DNA of 14,308 nt. It comes from Rhodobacteraceae bacterium UBA6273. GTDB lineage: Bacteria > Pseudomonadota > Alphaproteobacteria > Rhodobacterales > Rhodobacteraceae. Where the stretch lies: contig DJUV01000024.1 in NCBI GenBank assembly GCA_002440625.1, forward strand, positions 1 through 14,308, written 5' to 3'. The notes under the pieces are model-generated. The model saw only the letters and a program-made list of their open reading frames with translations, did no database searches and was not told the DNA's origin. This document shows, in pieces, positions 1-5,804 of this stretch (positions within the stretch are counted from its first letter, which is position 1; each line of letters starts with the position of its first letter). The translations under genes were made by a program, and so were the position numbers.

Positions 1-252
1 GTCACCGGCCATGTGCAGGGCGTGGCCTACCGGGCCTGGTGCCGGGGGGCGGCGCTGGAGCGCGGCTTGCGCGGCTGGGTGCGCAATCGCGGCGACGGCT
101 CGGTCGAGGCGCTGATCGCGGGGCCGGAGGACCGGGTGCAGGACATGGTGACGGCGATGGGCGAAGGACCGGGGGCGGCGCGGGTGACGGATGTCTGGAC
201 CGAACCGGCGGACCCCAAGGCGGTGCCGGAGGGGTTCGAGATCAGGCGCTGA
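1..252 (+). CDS. acyP: Acylphosphatase (3' part; 5' end outside window)
   Basis: Acylphosphatases hydrolyse the carboxyl-phosphate bond of acyl phosphates in the cytoplasm. The reading frame is open from base 1 and begins with VTGHVQGVAYR, the family's phosphate-binding loop (GxVQGVxYR) with its catalytic arginine. It is followed by GLRGWVRN, which supplies the catalytic asparagine, and by the usual GSVEALIAGP strand. The family is about 90 residues long and 83 codons are visible, so only the first few residues are missing. The true start lies upstream of the window; the GTG at 13 is internal to the conserved loop and is not a start. The last 11 bp overlap the end of the convergent Lrp-type gene. 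Confidence 0.93.
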   Translation, partial: VTGHVQGVAYRAWCRGAALERGLRGWVRNRGDGSVEALIAGPEDRVQDMVTAMGEGPGAARVTDVWTEPADPKAVPEGFEIRR

Positions 253-700
253 CCGGCAGTACCGTCCGCCGCACCATGGTCCTCAGCGCGAAGCTCGACC
301 GGGTGGAGCGGATGCCGGGGACGCGCATCAGCTTTTCCTCAAGGAAGCGGTCGAAATCGGCGAGGTCCGCCGCCACCACCCGCATCAGGATATCGCGCGA
401 GCCGGTCATCAGGTGGCATTCCATCACCCGGTCAAAGCCGCGGATGGCGCGTTCGAAGGCGTCGATGGCGTCTTTCGACTGGCTGTCAAGCTCCACCCAG
501 ATGAAGATGGACACGGGAAACCCGATCCGCGACTGGTCGATCCGGGCGCCGTAGCCCTCGATCACGCCATCGGACTCCAGCCTCGCGAGCCTGCGGGCGC
601 AGGGCGTGGGCGAGAGGCCGATCGCAGCGGCGAGGTCGGTGACGCTTTGCCGTCCGTCCCGTTGCAGGGCGGCGAGGATCCTGCCGTCGAGCGCATCCAT
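242..700 (-). CDS. Lrp/AsnC family transcriptional regulator
   Basis: This is a 152-residue protein, the normal length for feast/famine regulators that bind DNA and sense amino acids. The N-terminus (MDALDGRILAALQRDGR) opens a winged helix-turn-helix with the recognition region near residues 19-42. The C-terminal half is a RAM/AsnC ligand domain with the typical strand HLMTGSRDILMRV near residues 95-107. The ATG at 700 is preceded on the minus strand by AGGT as a weak ribosome site. The gene diverges from the amino acid dehydrogenase at 834 across 133 bp. That arrangement is typical of an Lrp protein controlling an adjacent catabolic gene and itself (inference). The specific ligand cannot be told from sequence. 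Confidence 0.93.
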   Translation of the reverse strand: MDALDGRILAALQRDGRQSVTDLAAAIGLSPTPCARRLARLESDGVIEGYGARIDQSRIGFPVSIFIWVELDSQSKDAIDAFERAIRGFDRVMECHLMTGSRDILMRVVAADLADFDRFLEEKLMRVPGIRSTRSSFALRTMVRRTVLPVSA

Positions 701-833
701 GAGGTTTTTACCTACTCTATCGCCTCTTTGTGGTGGTTTACTCTATCTTGCAGTGCCACGGCGCGCAACTTTGCCGAAAACCGCTCTTCCCGGAGTGATA
801 TCCTCTACCCTGAGGAGCATAAGGGAGAGTTCC
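701..833. promoter_or_regulatory. Divergent lrp / dehydrogenase control region with repeats
   Basis: This region is more AT-rich than its surroundings. TACTCTATC occurs twice in the same orientation, at 713-721 and 739-747, 26 bp apart. An inverted repeat AGGT-TTTT-ACCT (702-713) covers the ribosome-binding region of the lrp gene. A weak -35/-10 pair for the dehydrogenase could be TTGCCG (771-776) and TGATAT (796-801). A strong ribosome site AGGGAG (822-827) precedes the ATG at 834. The repeats are plausible binding sites for the Lrp protein, but this is inference from position alone. Confidence 0.45.
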
Positions 834-1883
834 ATGCAGATCGCCGCCATCGCCACCCAGACCCATGAAGAGGTCTACCGCGTCACCGATGCGGCCTCGG
901 GCCTTCGGGGCTTCATCGCCGTGCATTCGACCACGCTCGGCCCGGCGGCCGGCGGTCTCAGGATGCGGACCTACCGCGACGAGGCGGAGGCACTGGAGGA
1001 TGTGCTGAGGCTCTCGCGCGGGATGAGCCTCAAGAATGCGGCGGCGGACCTGCCGCTGGGCGGCGGCAAGGCGGTGATCCTTGGTGATCCGGCAACGGAG
1101 AAGACGCCGGAGCTGCTGCGCGCCATGGGCCGCGCGGTGGAAAGCCTGAAGGGCCGTTACTGGACCGCCGAAGACATGGGGATGAGCACGGATGATATGG
1201 GCATTCTGGCCGAGGAAACCGGCTTTGTCGCCGGTCTTGCCGGCGGCGCCTTCGCCAGCGGCGACCCCTCGCCGGTGACGGCGAAGGGCGTCTTCCATGC
1301 GATCCGCCTTTCCGCCGCCCGCAGGCTCGGCTCGGCCGATCTTGCCGGCCGCCGCGTGGCGCTGCAGGGTCTTGGCCATGTCGGCAGCGCGCTTGCCGTC
1401 CTCCTGCATGGCGCCGGCGCAAAGCTGATCGTCAGCGACATCGACGCCGCCCGCACCGCCCGCGCCGCCGAGAGCCTTGGCGCCGAGGTGGTGCCGGGCG
1501 AGATGATCCACGCCGTCGAGGCCGAGATATTCGCGCCCTGCGCCATCGGCGCAATCCTCAATCCGCGGTCGATCCCCGAGCTTCGCGCCAGCGTGGTCGC
1601 CGGGGCCGCCAACAACCAGCTTGCCACCCCCGAGGATGGCCGCGCCCTTCATGCCAAAGGCATCCTCTACGCGCCGGATTTCGTCGCCAATGGCGGCGGC
1701 ATCATCAACGTCGCGGCCGAGATCCTGCGCACCGCGGATCGCGGCCCCTGGGTCGAGGCGAAGCTCGCGGCGCTGGATGCCACGCTCGGCGCCATCTACG
1801 ACACCGCCCGCCGCGAGAACCGCGCCCCGAGCGACGTGGCCGAAGCGGTGGCCGAGGCCCGCATCCGCGCCGAAGCCGCCTGA
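834..1883 (+). CDS. Leucine dehydrogenase-like (Glu/Leu/Phe/Val) amino acid dehydrogenase
   Basis: The 349-residue protein matches the length of leucine/valine dehydrogenases. These enzymes oxidatively deaminate branched-chain amino acids with NAD+ to 2-oxo acids in the cytoplasm. Visible marks are SLKNAA with Lys67 and LPLGGGKAVI with Lys79 (equivalents of the substrate-binding and catalytic lysines), TAEDMGMS near 111-118, a Rossmann motif GLGHVG at 179-184 with Asp202 at the end of the next strand, and GAANNQL. The ATG at 834 was chosen because it has a good AGGGAG site and gives the family N-terminus; the frame stays open upstream to 606 but without family sequence. The divergent Lrp regulator fits an amino acid catabolic role. 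The exact amino acid preference is not readable from the sequence. Confidence 0.92.
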   Translation: MQIAAIATQTHEEVYRVTDAASGLRGFIAVHSTTLGPAAGGLRMRTYRDEAEALEDVLRLSRGMSLKNAAADLPLGGGKAVILGDPATEKTPELLRAMGRAVESLKGRYWTAEDMGMSTDDMGILAEETGFVAGLAGGAFASGDPSPVTAKGVFHAIRLSAARRLGSADLAGRRVALQGLGHVGSALAVLLHGAGAKLIVSDIDAARTARAAESLGAEVVPGEMIHAVEAEIFAPCAIGAILNPRSIPELRASVVAGAANNQLATPEDGRALHAKGILYAPDFVANGGGIINVAAEILRTADRGPWVEAKLAALDATLGAIYDTARRENRAPSDVAEAVAEARIRAEAA

Positions 1884-1891
1884 AAGACAGT

Positions 1892-1925
1892 CGCGGGGGC
1901 ATACAACCGCAAGGTTGCCCCCGCG
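1892..1925 (+). terminator. Long GC-rich hairpin after the dehydrogenase (GNRA-capped)
   Basis: A 9-bp perfect stem (CGCGGGGGC at 1892-1900 with GCCCCCGCG at 1917-1925) encloses a second 4-bp stem (AACC 1905-1908 with GGTT 1913-1916) closed by a GCAA tetraloop. It starts 8 bp past the stop codon of the dehydrogenase. There is no T-tract, so it may stabilise the 3' end or act with Rho rather than be a classical intrinsic terminator. A second hairpin follows at 1957-1974. Confidence 0.5.
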
Positions 1926-1956
1926 CCGCATCGCGGGCATACTCCGCCGCCGAGAA

Positions 1957-1974
1957 GGGCCGCCCGAACGGCCC
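1957..1974 (+). other. Second GC-rich hairpin upstream of the small exported protein
   Basis: GGGCCG (1957-1962) and CGGCCC (1969-1974) form a 6-bp stem around a 6-nt loop. It lies between the dehydrogenase hairpin and the ribosome site of the next gene. It could be part of a tandem terminator or of the 5' leader of the gene at 2009. It has no T-tract. Confidence 0.3.
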
Positions 1975-2008
1975 CCAACCCAACGGGAACGGATGACGAG
2001 GGTAAGCC

Positions 2009-2311
2009 ATGCGCGCCATCTTGCCGCTTGCAGGTGCTTTAACGATTTTTGCGACCAAGTCGGTCGCCGGTCCGGTGGGCAGCGCCTGCCTCAGTTCCGG
2101 CCGGAGCCCGAGCCAGCCGCTCTGCGCCTGCATCCAGAATGTCGCCGACATGACGCTGGACGGCCGCGACCAGAAACTCGCGGCGCGGCTGATGGCCGAT
2201 CCAGAGAAGGCCGAGGCGGTCCGCGTCTCTGACAGCTCGCGCAACAAGGACTTCTGGGCGCGGTATCAAGGCTTCGCCGATGCCGCAGGAACGCTCTGCG
2301 TCCCGGGCTGA
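2009..2311 (+). CDS. Small exported cysteine-containing protein of unknown function
   Basis: This is a 100-residue protein. Residues 1-21 look like a signal peptide (Arg2, hydrophobic stretch, then a small-residue cleavage region SVAG). The mature part has four cysteines, Cys27, Cys39, Cys41 and Cys97, in a CLSS...LCACIQ...TLC pattern that could form two disulfides in the periplasm. GAGGG (1998-2002) is a good ribosome site 6 nt before the ATG. I recall similar roughly 100-residue proteins in Rhodobacteraceae, sometimes labelled 'arginine transporter', but nothing here supports transport: after signal removal no membrane segment remains. It lies just upstream of cobB and may share its transcript. 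Function unknown. Confidence 0.72.
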   Translation: MRAILPLAGALTIFATKSVAGPVGSACLSSGRSPSQPLCACIQNVADMTLDGRDQKLAARLMADPEKAEAVRVSDSSRNKDFWARYQGFADAAGTLCVPG

Positions 2312-2324
2312 GGCGCCACCCGGC

Positions 2325-3023
2325 ATGACAGGACCACCGGTCGTCATTCTGACGGGCGCGGGCATCTCCGCCGAAAGCGGGCTTGGCACCTTCCGCGATG
2401 TCGGCGGCCTCTGGTCGCGCTACGACTGGCGCGATCTCGCGACACCGGAGGGCTTCGCCCGCGATCCGGGCTTCGTCCTCGACTTCTACAACTGGCGGCG
2501 GGAACGGGTGCGCGCAGCCAGCCCGAATGCCGTGCATCTGGCGCTTGCCCGGCTGGCGCGTGACTACGGCGGGCCGGTCACGCTCATCACGCAGAATGTC
2601 GACGACCTCCATGAACGCGCGGGCCATGCTGGCGTCATCCACATGCACGGCACCCATCTGACAGCGCTTTGCGCCGCTTGCGGCCACCGCTGGCCGGCGC
2701 CGGAGGTGATGCACCCGCGCGATCCCTGCCCGGCCTGCGCCGCCGCGAAAACCCGCCCCGACGTGGTCTGGTTCGGCGAGACGCCCTATCACATGGACCT
2801 GATCGCCGAGGCTTTGGCAAAGGCCGCGCTCTTCGTCTCGATCGGCACCTCGGGCACGGTCTACCCGGCGGCGGCCTTTGCCGCCCGCGCCCGCGCCGCT
2901 GGCGCGAGAACCGTCGAACTTAACCTCGAACCATCTGAAAACAAAAGCCTTTTCGATGAGGCGTACCACGGGCCGGCGAGTGAGATCGTGCCCCGATGGG
3001 TCGACAGCCACCTCGCGGACTGA
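2325..3023 (+). CDS. cobB: NAD-dependent protein deacylase, sirtuin class III (CobB type)
   Basis: Sirtuins remove acyl groups from lysines using NAD+. The 232-residue protein shows GAGISAESGLGTFRD (NAD binding, 11-25), TQNVDDLHERAG (89-100), the catalytic His108 in HMHG, zinc cysteines 116, 119, 135 and 138 in two CxxC pairs, and GTSGTVYPAA. Tyr55 and Arg58 in FYNWRRE form the YxxR pair that lets class III sirtuins bind negatively charged acyl groups. Desuccinylation/demalonylation alongside deacetylation is therefore expected from the family. The ATG at 2325 is preferred: it gives the family N-terminus and has GAGG at 2310-2313, whereas the in-frame ATG at 2280 lies inside the previous gene. 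The gap to that gene is 13 bp, so they are probably co-transcribed. Confidence 0.94.
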   Translation: MTGPPVVILTGAGISAESGLGTFRDVGGLWSRYDWRDLATPEGFARDPGFVLDFYNWRRERVRAASPNAVHLALARLARDYGGPVTLITQNVDDLHERAGHAGVIHMHGTHLTALCAACGHRWPAPEVMHPRDPCPACAAAKTRPDVVWFGETPYHMDLIAEALAKAALFVSIGTSGTVYPAAAFAARARAAGARTVELNLEPSENKSLFDEAYHGPASEIVPRWVDSHLAD

Positions 3024-3040
3024 CGGCGCTTCTTCGTTGC

Positions 3041-3076
3041 GAAAATACCCCGGGGGAGACGCCGCGCCAGCGGCGG
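3041..3076 (+). repeat. Intergenic GAAAATAC/G-rich element, copy A
   Basis: GAAAATACCCCGGGGGAG lies at 3041-3058, followed by a small hairpin (GCCGC 3061-3065 with GCGGC 3070-3074) and then by the G-rich terminator stem at 3078. A related stretch, GAAAATACTCTCGGGGG, also followed by a GC-rich stem, occurs on the minus strand between argD and argF (12496 down to 12480). I recall such elements as frequent in Rhodobacteraceae intergenic DNA, but could not search for them. Confidence 0.4.
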
Positions 3077-3077
3077 C

Positions 3078-3098
3078 GGGGGCAGCGCCCCCCTTTTT
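3078..3098 (+). terminator. Rho-independent terminator of cobB
   Basis: GGGGGC (3078-3083) pairs with GCCCCC (3087-3092) around an AGC loop, followed by a T5 run (3094-3098). This is a standard intrinsic terminator 54 bp past the cobB stop. The T-run overlaps the stop codon of the convergent dioxygenase gene, so the stem also immediately follows that gene on the other strand. Confidence 0.75.
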
Positions 3099-3648
3099 AC
3101 CTGAAGGCGGGCCCGTGCGCCCAGATGGTCAGCGACCAGCGCTCGCCCGCCGTCACCGGCGTGACCCGATGCAGGTGAAAGCTCGGGAAGATCGTCGCGG
3201 CCCCGCGTGCGGAAGCCGCCTCGCGGACATTGCCGTCGGGCCAGACCTCCAGGATGCCGCCCTCATAGGTCGAAGGCTCCGATAGCTGCACCACCATGGT
3301 CAGCTTCCGCCGCGCCGCGACGGCCCCGGCGCCGATGTCGGAATGCCAACCGAAATGCCCCTCCCGCTCCGCCCCGTAGCGCGCCACCTGGGCGCTTTCG
3401 GCGAAATCGGTGAGAGCAAAGTCGAAAGCCTCGCGGTTGGCGCGGGCGACGGTCTCGACGATCCGGTCCATCACCCATTCCGCGCCGGGGCGTTCATCGA
3501 GCCAGGCAAGCTCGGCGCGGCGGATCGCCGGGTCGGCCATATTCTTCACCAGCCCAGCCTCATCCAGCGGGCGTAGCCGCGCGAGGTCGATGATGCGGTC
3601 GCAGTCCTGCGGCGAAAACGCTCCGTCGAGGGTGAATGGGGTCAGCAC
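3097..3648 (-). CDS. 2-oxoglutarate/Fe(II)-dependent dioxygenase (prolyl 4-hydroxylase/PiuC-like fold)
   Basis: The 183-residue protein has a double-stranded beta-helix dioxygenase pattern: ARYGAEREGHFGWHSDIG carries the HxD iron ligands His102 and Asp104, HRVTPV gives the distal iron ligand His160, and Arg170 in AGERWSL is the expected 2-oxoglutarate salt-bridge residue. The enzyme would couple 2-oxoglutarate decarboxylation to hydroxylation of an unknown substrate. It resembles the PKHD/PiuC group, often found beside TonB iron receptors, but no receptor is present here. It begins at a GTG (3648) with AGAGG upstream on the minus strand. The gene upstream on the same strand is the broken PCuAC gene. 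Substrate unknown. Confidence 0.88.
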   Translation of the reverse strand: MLTPFTLDGAFSPQDCDRIIDLARLRPLDEAGLVKNMADPAIRRAELAWLDERPGAEWVMDRIVETVARANREAFDFALTDFAESAQVARYGAEREGHFGWHSDIGAGAVAARRKLTMVVQLSEPSTYEGGILEVWPDGNVREAASARGAATIFPSFHLHRVTPVTAGERWSLTIWAHGPAFR

Positions 3649-3672
3649 GGAAGGGAACCTCTTTCAGGTAAG

Positions 3673-3700
3673 GGCGGGGCCGTCCGGGGGCGGCCCCGCC
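3673..3700 (-). terminator. GC-rich hairpin between the PCuAC remnant and the dioxygenase gene
   Basis: A perfect 10-bp inverted repeat, GGCGGGGCCG (3673-3682) and CGGCCCCGCC (3691-3700), surrounds an 8-nt loop. It lies 7 bp past the stop of the PCuAC remnant on the minus strand. No T-tract follows, so strong intrinsic termination is not certain. It may be the original terminator of the chaperone gene or a 5' structure of the dioxygenase transcript. Confidence 0.5.
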
Positions 3701-3707
3701 GTTGGGC

Positions 3708-3976
3708 TTACTCGGCGTTGTCGACGCGGATATCCACCGTGGCCTCGCCCGCTTGGTAGAAGGTCAGCGTCACGGTCATCCTGTCGCCCTCCTTCACTTC
3801 GCGTTTCGGGTCCATGAACATCACGTGGTCGCCGCCACGCGCAAGTTCATGCGTTTCGCCGGGGGGAATGGCAATCCTTCTTCCTGACCCAGCATCCGCG
3901 TGGTGCCGTCCGCGCTCACTGCTTGTGACTTCCGTTCGACACTTTCTGCCGCGTCGGATCTGACGCGGGCCAATGC
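3708..3976 (-). pseudogene. Decayed PCuAC-type periplasmic copper chaperone gene (frameshifted, 5' half missing)
   Basis: PCuAC proteins are exported copper(I) chaperones of about 150-160 residues. The 3' part here encodes ETHELARGGDHVMFMD, then KEGDRMTVTLTF and a VDIRVDNAE end, which is the C-terminal half of the family including the HxM copper ligands (HVM). The preceding part, SDAAESVERKSQAVSADG and TTRMLGQEEG, is in another frame. The two join if one base is restored to the run of six G at 3861-3866 on the plus strand (C-run on the coding strand), giving EEGLPFPPGETHEL. Nothing upstream matches the signal peptide or first half; the rpmB terminator is reached instead. The usual ELHTH copper-ligand segment reads ERKSQ. 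Loss of the 5' half plus frameshift plus ligand loss indicates a pseudogene. The frameshift alone could be a sequencing error. Confidence 0.78.
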
Positions 3977-4029
3977 GCTGACGGGAGGAAGCGCCCAAGA
4001 CCGGACGCGCGCAAAGGTCGCGCCGCCGG

Positions 4030-4057
4030 AAAACGAAAAGCCCCGCCGAAGCGGGGC
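4030..4057 (-). terminator. Rho-independent terminator of rpmB
   Basis: On the minus strand, GCCCCGC (4057-4051), a TTCG tetraloop (4050-4047) and GCGGGGC (4046-4040) are followed by TTTTCGTTTTC. A UUCG-capped 7-bp GC stem and T-rich tail 26 bp past the rpmB stop is a textbook intrinsic terminator. Confidence 0.88.
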
Positions 4058-4082
4058 CGGATCGGTCACGAAGGCACCAGCC

Positions 4083-4367
4083 TCAGGCGGCTTTGGCCTT
4101 GGCGATGTCTTTCTTGATCTTCAGCGCGCCGGACGACAGTTCGTCATCCTTCGCCTTGGCGAGGAAGGCGTCGAGCCCGCCGCGGTGGTCGACCGAGCGC
4201 AGCGCCGCAGCCGAGATGCGCAGCTTGAAGGACTGGCCCAGCGCGTCCGAGATCAGGGTCACATCATTCAGGTTCGGCAGGAAGCGGCGGCGCGTCTTGT
4301 TGTTCGCGTGGCTCACGCTGTTGCCCGACATCGGGCCCTTACCGGTCAGTTCGCAAACGCGAGACAT
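4083..4367 (-). CDS. rpmB: 50S ribosomal protein L28
   Basis: The 94-residue protein begins [16 protein letters not shown] and continues [17 protein letters not shown], the characteristic N-terminal half of alphaproteobacterial L28, an rRNA-binding protein of the large subunit. The C-terminus ends in a lysine/alanine-rich tail. Length is normal for this group. AAGGAAG lies upstream of the ATG on the minus strand as ribosome site. The gene stands alone, with its own candidate promoter at 4460-4488 and terminator at 4030-4057. Confidence 0.97.
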   Translation of the reverse strand: MSRVCELTGKGPMSGNSVSHANNKTRRRFLPNLNDVTLISDALGQSFKLRISAAALRSVDHRGGLDAFLAKAKDDELSSGALKIKKDIAKAKAA

Positions 4368-4459
4368 GGGTGTCTTCCTTATTCTCTCAGGCCATCCGGC
4401 CCGGCATCCGACAACATCTATGGGCGCCGCAAGCGCAGCCCCCGGAATTCTGTCCGCGC

Positions 4460-4488
4460 CGTTTACGTCGTTGGTCCGGCAAGGTCAA
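4460..4488 (-). promoter_or_regulatory. Candidate rpmB promoter
   Basis: On the minus strand, TTGACC (4488-4483) is followed after 17 bp by TAAACG (4465-4460). The -35 is one mismatch from the sigma-70 consensus; the -10 is weak. The position, about 95 bp upstream of the rpmB start, is reasonable. Downstream of the LysR gene there is no other promoter-like match as good. Confidence 0.5.
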
Positions 4489-4530
4489 GTGATTCATGGC
4501 GCCGCGCGGCAGGGGAGCCGCCCTCGCCTT

Positions 4531-5469
4531 TCATGCGCGTCTTTCGCCGGCCGGTTGCCATGCCGCAGGCGGCGCAGGCGCGAGCACCGCGACCATCTCG
4601 CCAAGCAGCCAGTCGCGAAAGGCGCGAAGGGCCGGTGCGTTGCGCCGCCGCTCGGGGTAGACGAGCCAGATCGACATGTCGTCGAAAGCGAAGATGTCGA
4701 AGGGCTGGATCATGTCGCCCCTTGCCAGATGGTCCGAGAAATAGGCCGGCGTCAGCAAGGCCGCGCCCTGCCCGGCGAACATCGCCTGCGCCGACAGGAT
4801 CTGGATCCCGGTGTCGCCGGCGACCGGCGTACCGGCGGGAACCTCAAGACCGGCGGCCTCGAACCAGACTGCCCAGCCGGGATCGTCGGGGTCGACGCGC
4901 GGCATATCCCTGAGATCGGCGGGCGTCTGTGGCATGCCGTATCTGGCGACCACCGCAGGGCTCAGCATTGGTGCGTAGTGCGACCGCAGCAGGAAATCCG
5001 CCCGGAGCCCATCCCAGCGGCCCAGGCCACTGCGGATCGCCACCGTCGATTCGCCGTTCAAAAGATCAATCACCCGGCTGTCCACCTCGACCCGCGTGGT
5101 GATCTGCGGATGGGCAATCTGGAAGTGGCCGAGCCGGGGCGCCAGGACATGGGTGGCAAAAGTGGGCAGAGCGCTGATTTCAAGCACCTCGTCCCGCTTG
5201 TGACGCGCCTCGGCGAAGGCCTCGCGCAGGATCGCCAGCGCCTCGCCCGCCCGCTCGGCCAGGCGGGCTCCGTCAGGGGTGAGCGCCGCGCCGCGCGGGC
5301 CGCGAATGAAAAGCGGCAGCCCCACCCGGTCCTCAAGCTGCCTGATCTGATAGCTGACGGCGGCTTGGGTCAGGCCCAGTTCCTCGCCCGCGGCGGTAAA
5401 GTTGCCGTGCCGCGCCGCGGCCTCGAAGGCGCGGATGGCGGGAAGAGGCGGAAGGGGAAGGTCGGGCAT
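4531..5469 (-). CDS. LysR-family transcriptional regulator (GcvA-like)
   Basis: The 312-residue protein has an N-terminal winged helix-turn-helix (about residues 8-66: LPAIRAFEAAARHGNFTAAG, then LGLTQAAVSYQIRQLE) and a two-lobed effector-binding domain (about 90-300). The pattern PPLPAIRAFEAAARHGNFTAA resembles the GcvA subgroup. The ATG at 5469 was chosen; the frame extends three codons to a TTG at 5478, and neither has a clear Shine-Dalgarno sequence. It diverges from the DUF1127 gene and the nitrile hydratase cluster, so it may regulate them and itself (inference). Effector unknown. Confidence 0.9.
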   Translation of the reverse strand: MPDLPLPPLPAIRAFEAAARHGNFTAAGEELGLTQAAVSYQIRQLEDRVGLPLFIRGPRGAALTPDGARLAERAGEALAILREAFAEARHKRDEVLEISALPTFATHVLAPRLGHFQIAHPQITTRVEVDSRVIDLLNGESTVAIRSGLGRWDGLRADFLLRSHYAPMLSPAVVARYGMPQTPADLRDMPRVDPDDPGWAVWFEAAGLEVPAGTPVAGDTGIQILSAQAMFAGQGAALLTPAYFSDHLARGDMIQPFDIFAFDDMSIWLVYPERRRNAPALRAFRDWLLGEMVAVLAPAPPAAWQPAGERRA

Positions 5470-5581
5470 GGAGCACAAGGCACAAATTTGACTTATGCCT
5501 CATAGCATCAATTCAATTGGAGAAGAAGGGGATGCTTCGGCAGGATAACCCCAGTCCTACTGATGATAGACGAGGCCAGCC
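5470..5581. promoter_or_regulatory. Divergent lysR / DUF1127-nitrile hydratase control region with two dyads
   Basis: TATG-CCT-CATA (5494-5504) and CAATT-C-AATTG (5509-5519) are two perfect short inverted repeats, 15 bp centre to centre. They sit next to a -35-like TTGACT (5488-5493) reading toward the DUF1127 gene. LysR proteins usually bind dyads of this size between divergent genes, so these are candidate operator sites. A -10 box is not clear. GAGG about 10 nt before the ATG at 5582 is the ribosome site. Confidence 0.45.
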
Positions 5582-5791
5582 ATGAAGCTAACCGCACGCA
5601 TTTTCTCGACTCCTTTCAGAGCATTGTCCCCGAAGGCGACGGCGGCACGGCGGCTTTTTGCGGACGGACGGGCACTGGACCCCGAAACGGCGGAAATGGT
5701 TTCCTGCCTGCCCCGGCACCTTCTGGAAGACATCGGCGTCACTGTTCGCGAAGGGCCCGGGAACCGGATGGACAAGCATCTGGACGCATGA
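5582..5791 (+). CDS. DUF1127 small protein
   Basis: This is a 69-residue protein with a basic N-terminal half ([19 protein letters not shown]) and the DUF1127-type motif [11 protein letters not shown] at about residues 43-53. DUF1127 proteins are small, arginine/lysine-rich proteins common in Alphaproteobacteria. Some have been linked to phosphate, RNA or stress regulation, but most are uncharacterised. It has a GAGG ribosome site, directly follows the divergent control region, and ends 13 bp before the nitrile hydratase alpha gene. It is therefore probably the first gene of that transcript. Its role there is unknown. Confidence 0.72.
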   Translation: MKLTARIFSTPFRALSPKATAARRLFADGRALDPETAEMVSCLPRHLLEDIGVTVREGPGNRMDKHLDA

Positions 5792-5804
5792 CAGTCTTCG
5801 GCCC

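Noticed and set aside
738..1940. 400-codon open frame on the minus strand across the dehydrogenase gene
   Set aside because: It is antisense to a well-supported gene, has low-complexity Gly/Ala/Arg/His composition and no family signature. Long antisense frames are expected in GC-rich genomes.
2280..2324. Longer CobB N-terminus from ATG 2280
   Set aside because: It would overlap the previous gene, adds residues unlike the family, and the start at 2325 has a GAGG site and the normal sirtuin beginning.
3821..4069. Minus-strand frame as a separate new small gene
   Set aside because: Its first part is translated from the rpmB terminator and its end is the out-of-frame portion of the PCuAC remnant. 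It is better explained as part of the pseudogene.
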